Part shown: positions 4,851 through 5,613 of the stretch, in pieces
Layout of the letters: each line of letters opens with the position of its first letter
Position numbering within the stretch: position 1 is the first letter of the stretch
Assembly (NCBI GenBank): GCA_937893735.1
Contig: CALBGD010000487.1
Location: 1 to 5,613, forward strand
DNA: 5,613 bases
Direction of reading: 5' to 3'
Source of the DNA: an uncultured Clostridia bacterium
Lineage (GTDB): Bacteria; Bacillota; Clostridia; Oscillospirales; Ruminococcaceae
The notes under the pieces: generated by a model
Told to the model about the DNA's origin: nothing
The model's database searches: none
The model's input: the letters and a program-made list of their open reading frames with translations, nothing else
Position numbers and translations under genes: made by a program

Positions 4851-5613
4851 ATTGCATGAAAATCCCTGTGACCTGCGAGACCGCAAAACAAATCAGCATT
4901 CCCGCCGCGGTAGGGAGCGCCAGCGCCGCCAGAGCCCACCTCCAGCCGCCCGCCTCCTTTTTCACCGTAAGGAGCGCCGTGGAGCACGGCCAGTGCATGA
5001 GCGAGAACAATATCGTGCAAAGCGCAGTCCGCCAGGTCCAGCCGTTGTCCGCGAGGAGCGCACCCAGCTCCGGCAGGGAAAGCTCCGTCAGGCTGCCCTG
5101 CGCCATGTAGCACATTATGATTATCGGTATCACTATTTCATTAGCGGGAAGCCCGAGGATAAACGCCGCAAGGATAACTCCGTCCAGACCGAGAAGCCGC
5201 GCGAACGGGTCGAGGAACCCCGTGCAGATACTCAGCAGGGAGGCTCCGTCCACCGTAACGTTCGCAAGCAGCCATATCACCGCCCCCGCCGGAGCCGCCA
5301 CCGCCGCCGCTCTCCCCAGCACGAACAGCGTTCTGTCAAGCAGCGAGCGGACTATCACCTTGCCGAACTGCGGCTTCCGGTACGGCGGCAGCTCCAGCGT
5401 GAAGCTGGACGGCTGACCGCGCAGAATAGTCGCAGACAGGAATTTCGAAGCCGCAAAGGTCATTCCCACCCCGAGGAGTATCACAGCCGTGACCGTGACC
5501 GCCGCCAGCGCCGAGCCGCCGAAGCCTCCCGCCGCGCCCACAAAAAACAGCGAGGCAAGCGTTATCATCAGCGGATATTTCCCGTTGCAGGGAACGAACG
5601 CGTTCGTCAGCAT
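4849..5613 (-). CDS. feoB: Ferrous iron transport protein B, C-terminal part (truncated by window edge)
   Basis: The 254 residues seen are the C-terminal membrane part of FeoB, the inner-membrane Fe2+ uptake transporter. Family marks: the gate I segment with NAFVPCNGKYP at the window edge (Cys9 of the fragment); FTLELPPYRKPQ (71-82), a hallmark of FeoB; the gate II segment GLPANEIVIPIII (154-166) with Cys168 shortly after; and the end segment LFSLMHWPCSTALLTVKKE (202-220) with Cys210. Hydrophobic stretches at about 13-30, 35-58, 94-118, 142-170, 195-215 and 225-248 fit membrane helices. FeoB proteins are usually 600-800 residues, so the N-terminal GTPase domain and the first helices lie outside the window. 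The ATG at 5611-5613 is an internal Met, not the start. The stop is TAA at 4849-4851. Its promoter, any feoA partner and any Fur site are not visible. Nothing suggests a functional link to the downstream secreted protein. Confidence 0.95.
   Translation of the reverse strand: MLTNAFVPCNGKYPLMITLASLFFVGAAGGFGGSALAAVTVTAVILLGVGMTFAASKFLSATILRGQPSSFTLELPPYRKPQFGKVIVRSLLDRTLFVLGRAAAVAAPAGAVIWLLANVTVDGASLLSICTGFLDPFARLLGLDGVILAAFILGLPANEIVIPIIIMCYMAQGSLTELSLPELGALLADNGWTWRTALCTILFSLMHWPCSTALLTVKKEAGGWRWALAALALPTAAGMLICFAVSQVTGIFMQ

Noticed and set aside
4715..5113. 132-codon minus-strand frame
   Set aside because: Overlaps the end of feoB in another frame and then runs into the inverted-repeat element; the feoB frame has clear family motifs and this one has none.
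5611..5613. ATG at the right edge as the start of a 254-residue protein
   Set aside because: The residues after it (NAFVPCNGKYP) match the middle of FeoB gate I, so it is an internal methionine of a gene that continues outside the window.

Overview
The window looks like chromosomal DNA from an anaerobic, gut- or rumen-type Firmicute of the Ruminococcus/Oscillospiraceae kind. This is inferred from three things: a very long secreted protein built of GLUG repeats, CxxC repeats and a C-terminal type I dockerin; a clostridial-style FeoB; and GC-rich coding DNA separated by AT-rich intergenic DNA. No rRNA, tRNA or other taxonomic marker is present, so the species is not determined.

Layout from left to right. 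Positions 3-95 (+) look like the last 30 codons of an unidentified gene entering from the left. It converges on the main gene, and two adjacent hairpins (114-137 and 144-172) separate them and probably end transcription from one or both sides. Positions 181-4428 (-) are one 1415-residue secreted protein: signal peptide, two GLUG modules (7 and 4 repeats), a run of beta-rich YDG/MBG-like modules, a region with four CxxC motifs, a Gly/Ser linker, a beta-rich pre-dockerin module, and a dockerin with two F-hand calcium loops. No catalytic domain is recognised. It has its own complete promoter with perfect consensus hexamers (TTGACA, 17 bases, TATAAT, 4537 to 4509), a leader of about 74 bases with three small consecutive hairpins, and a strong ribosome binding site.

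The roughly 310 bases between the promoter and the next gene hold no convincing gene. They contain an open but probably non-functional frame (4547-4707, -), a 127-base element bounded by 21-base imperfect inverted repeats (4690-4816), and a 10-bp hairpin with a T-tract whose polarity is that of a + strand terminator (4817-4850). Positions 4849-5613 (-) are the C-terminal 254 residues of the ferrous iron transporter FeoB, which continues beyond the right edge.

The two main genes share a strand but not, as far as can be seen, a transcript or a pathway. FeoB imports Fe2+ across the membrane. The large protein is exported and, if its dockerin is functional, would be docked onto a cohesin-bearing protein encoded elsewhere, as a binding, adhesive or structural part rather than as an enzyme.
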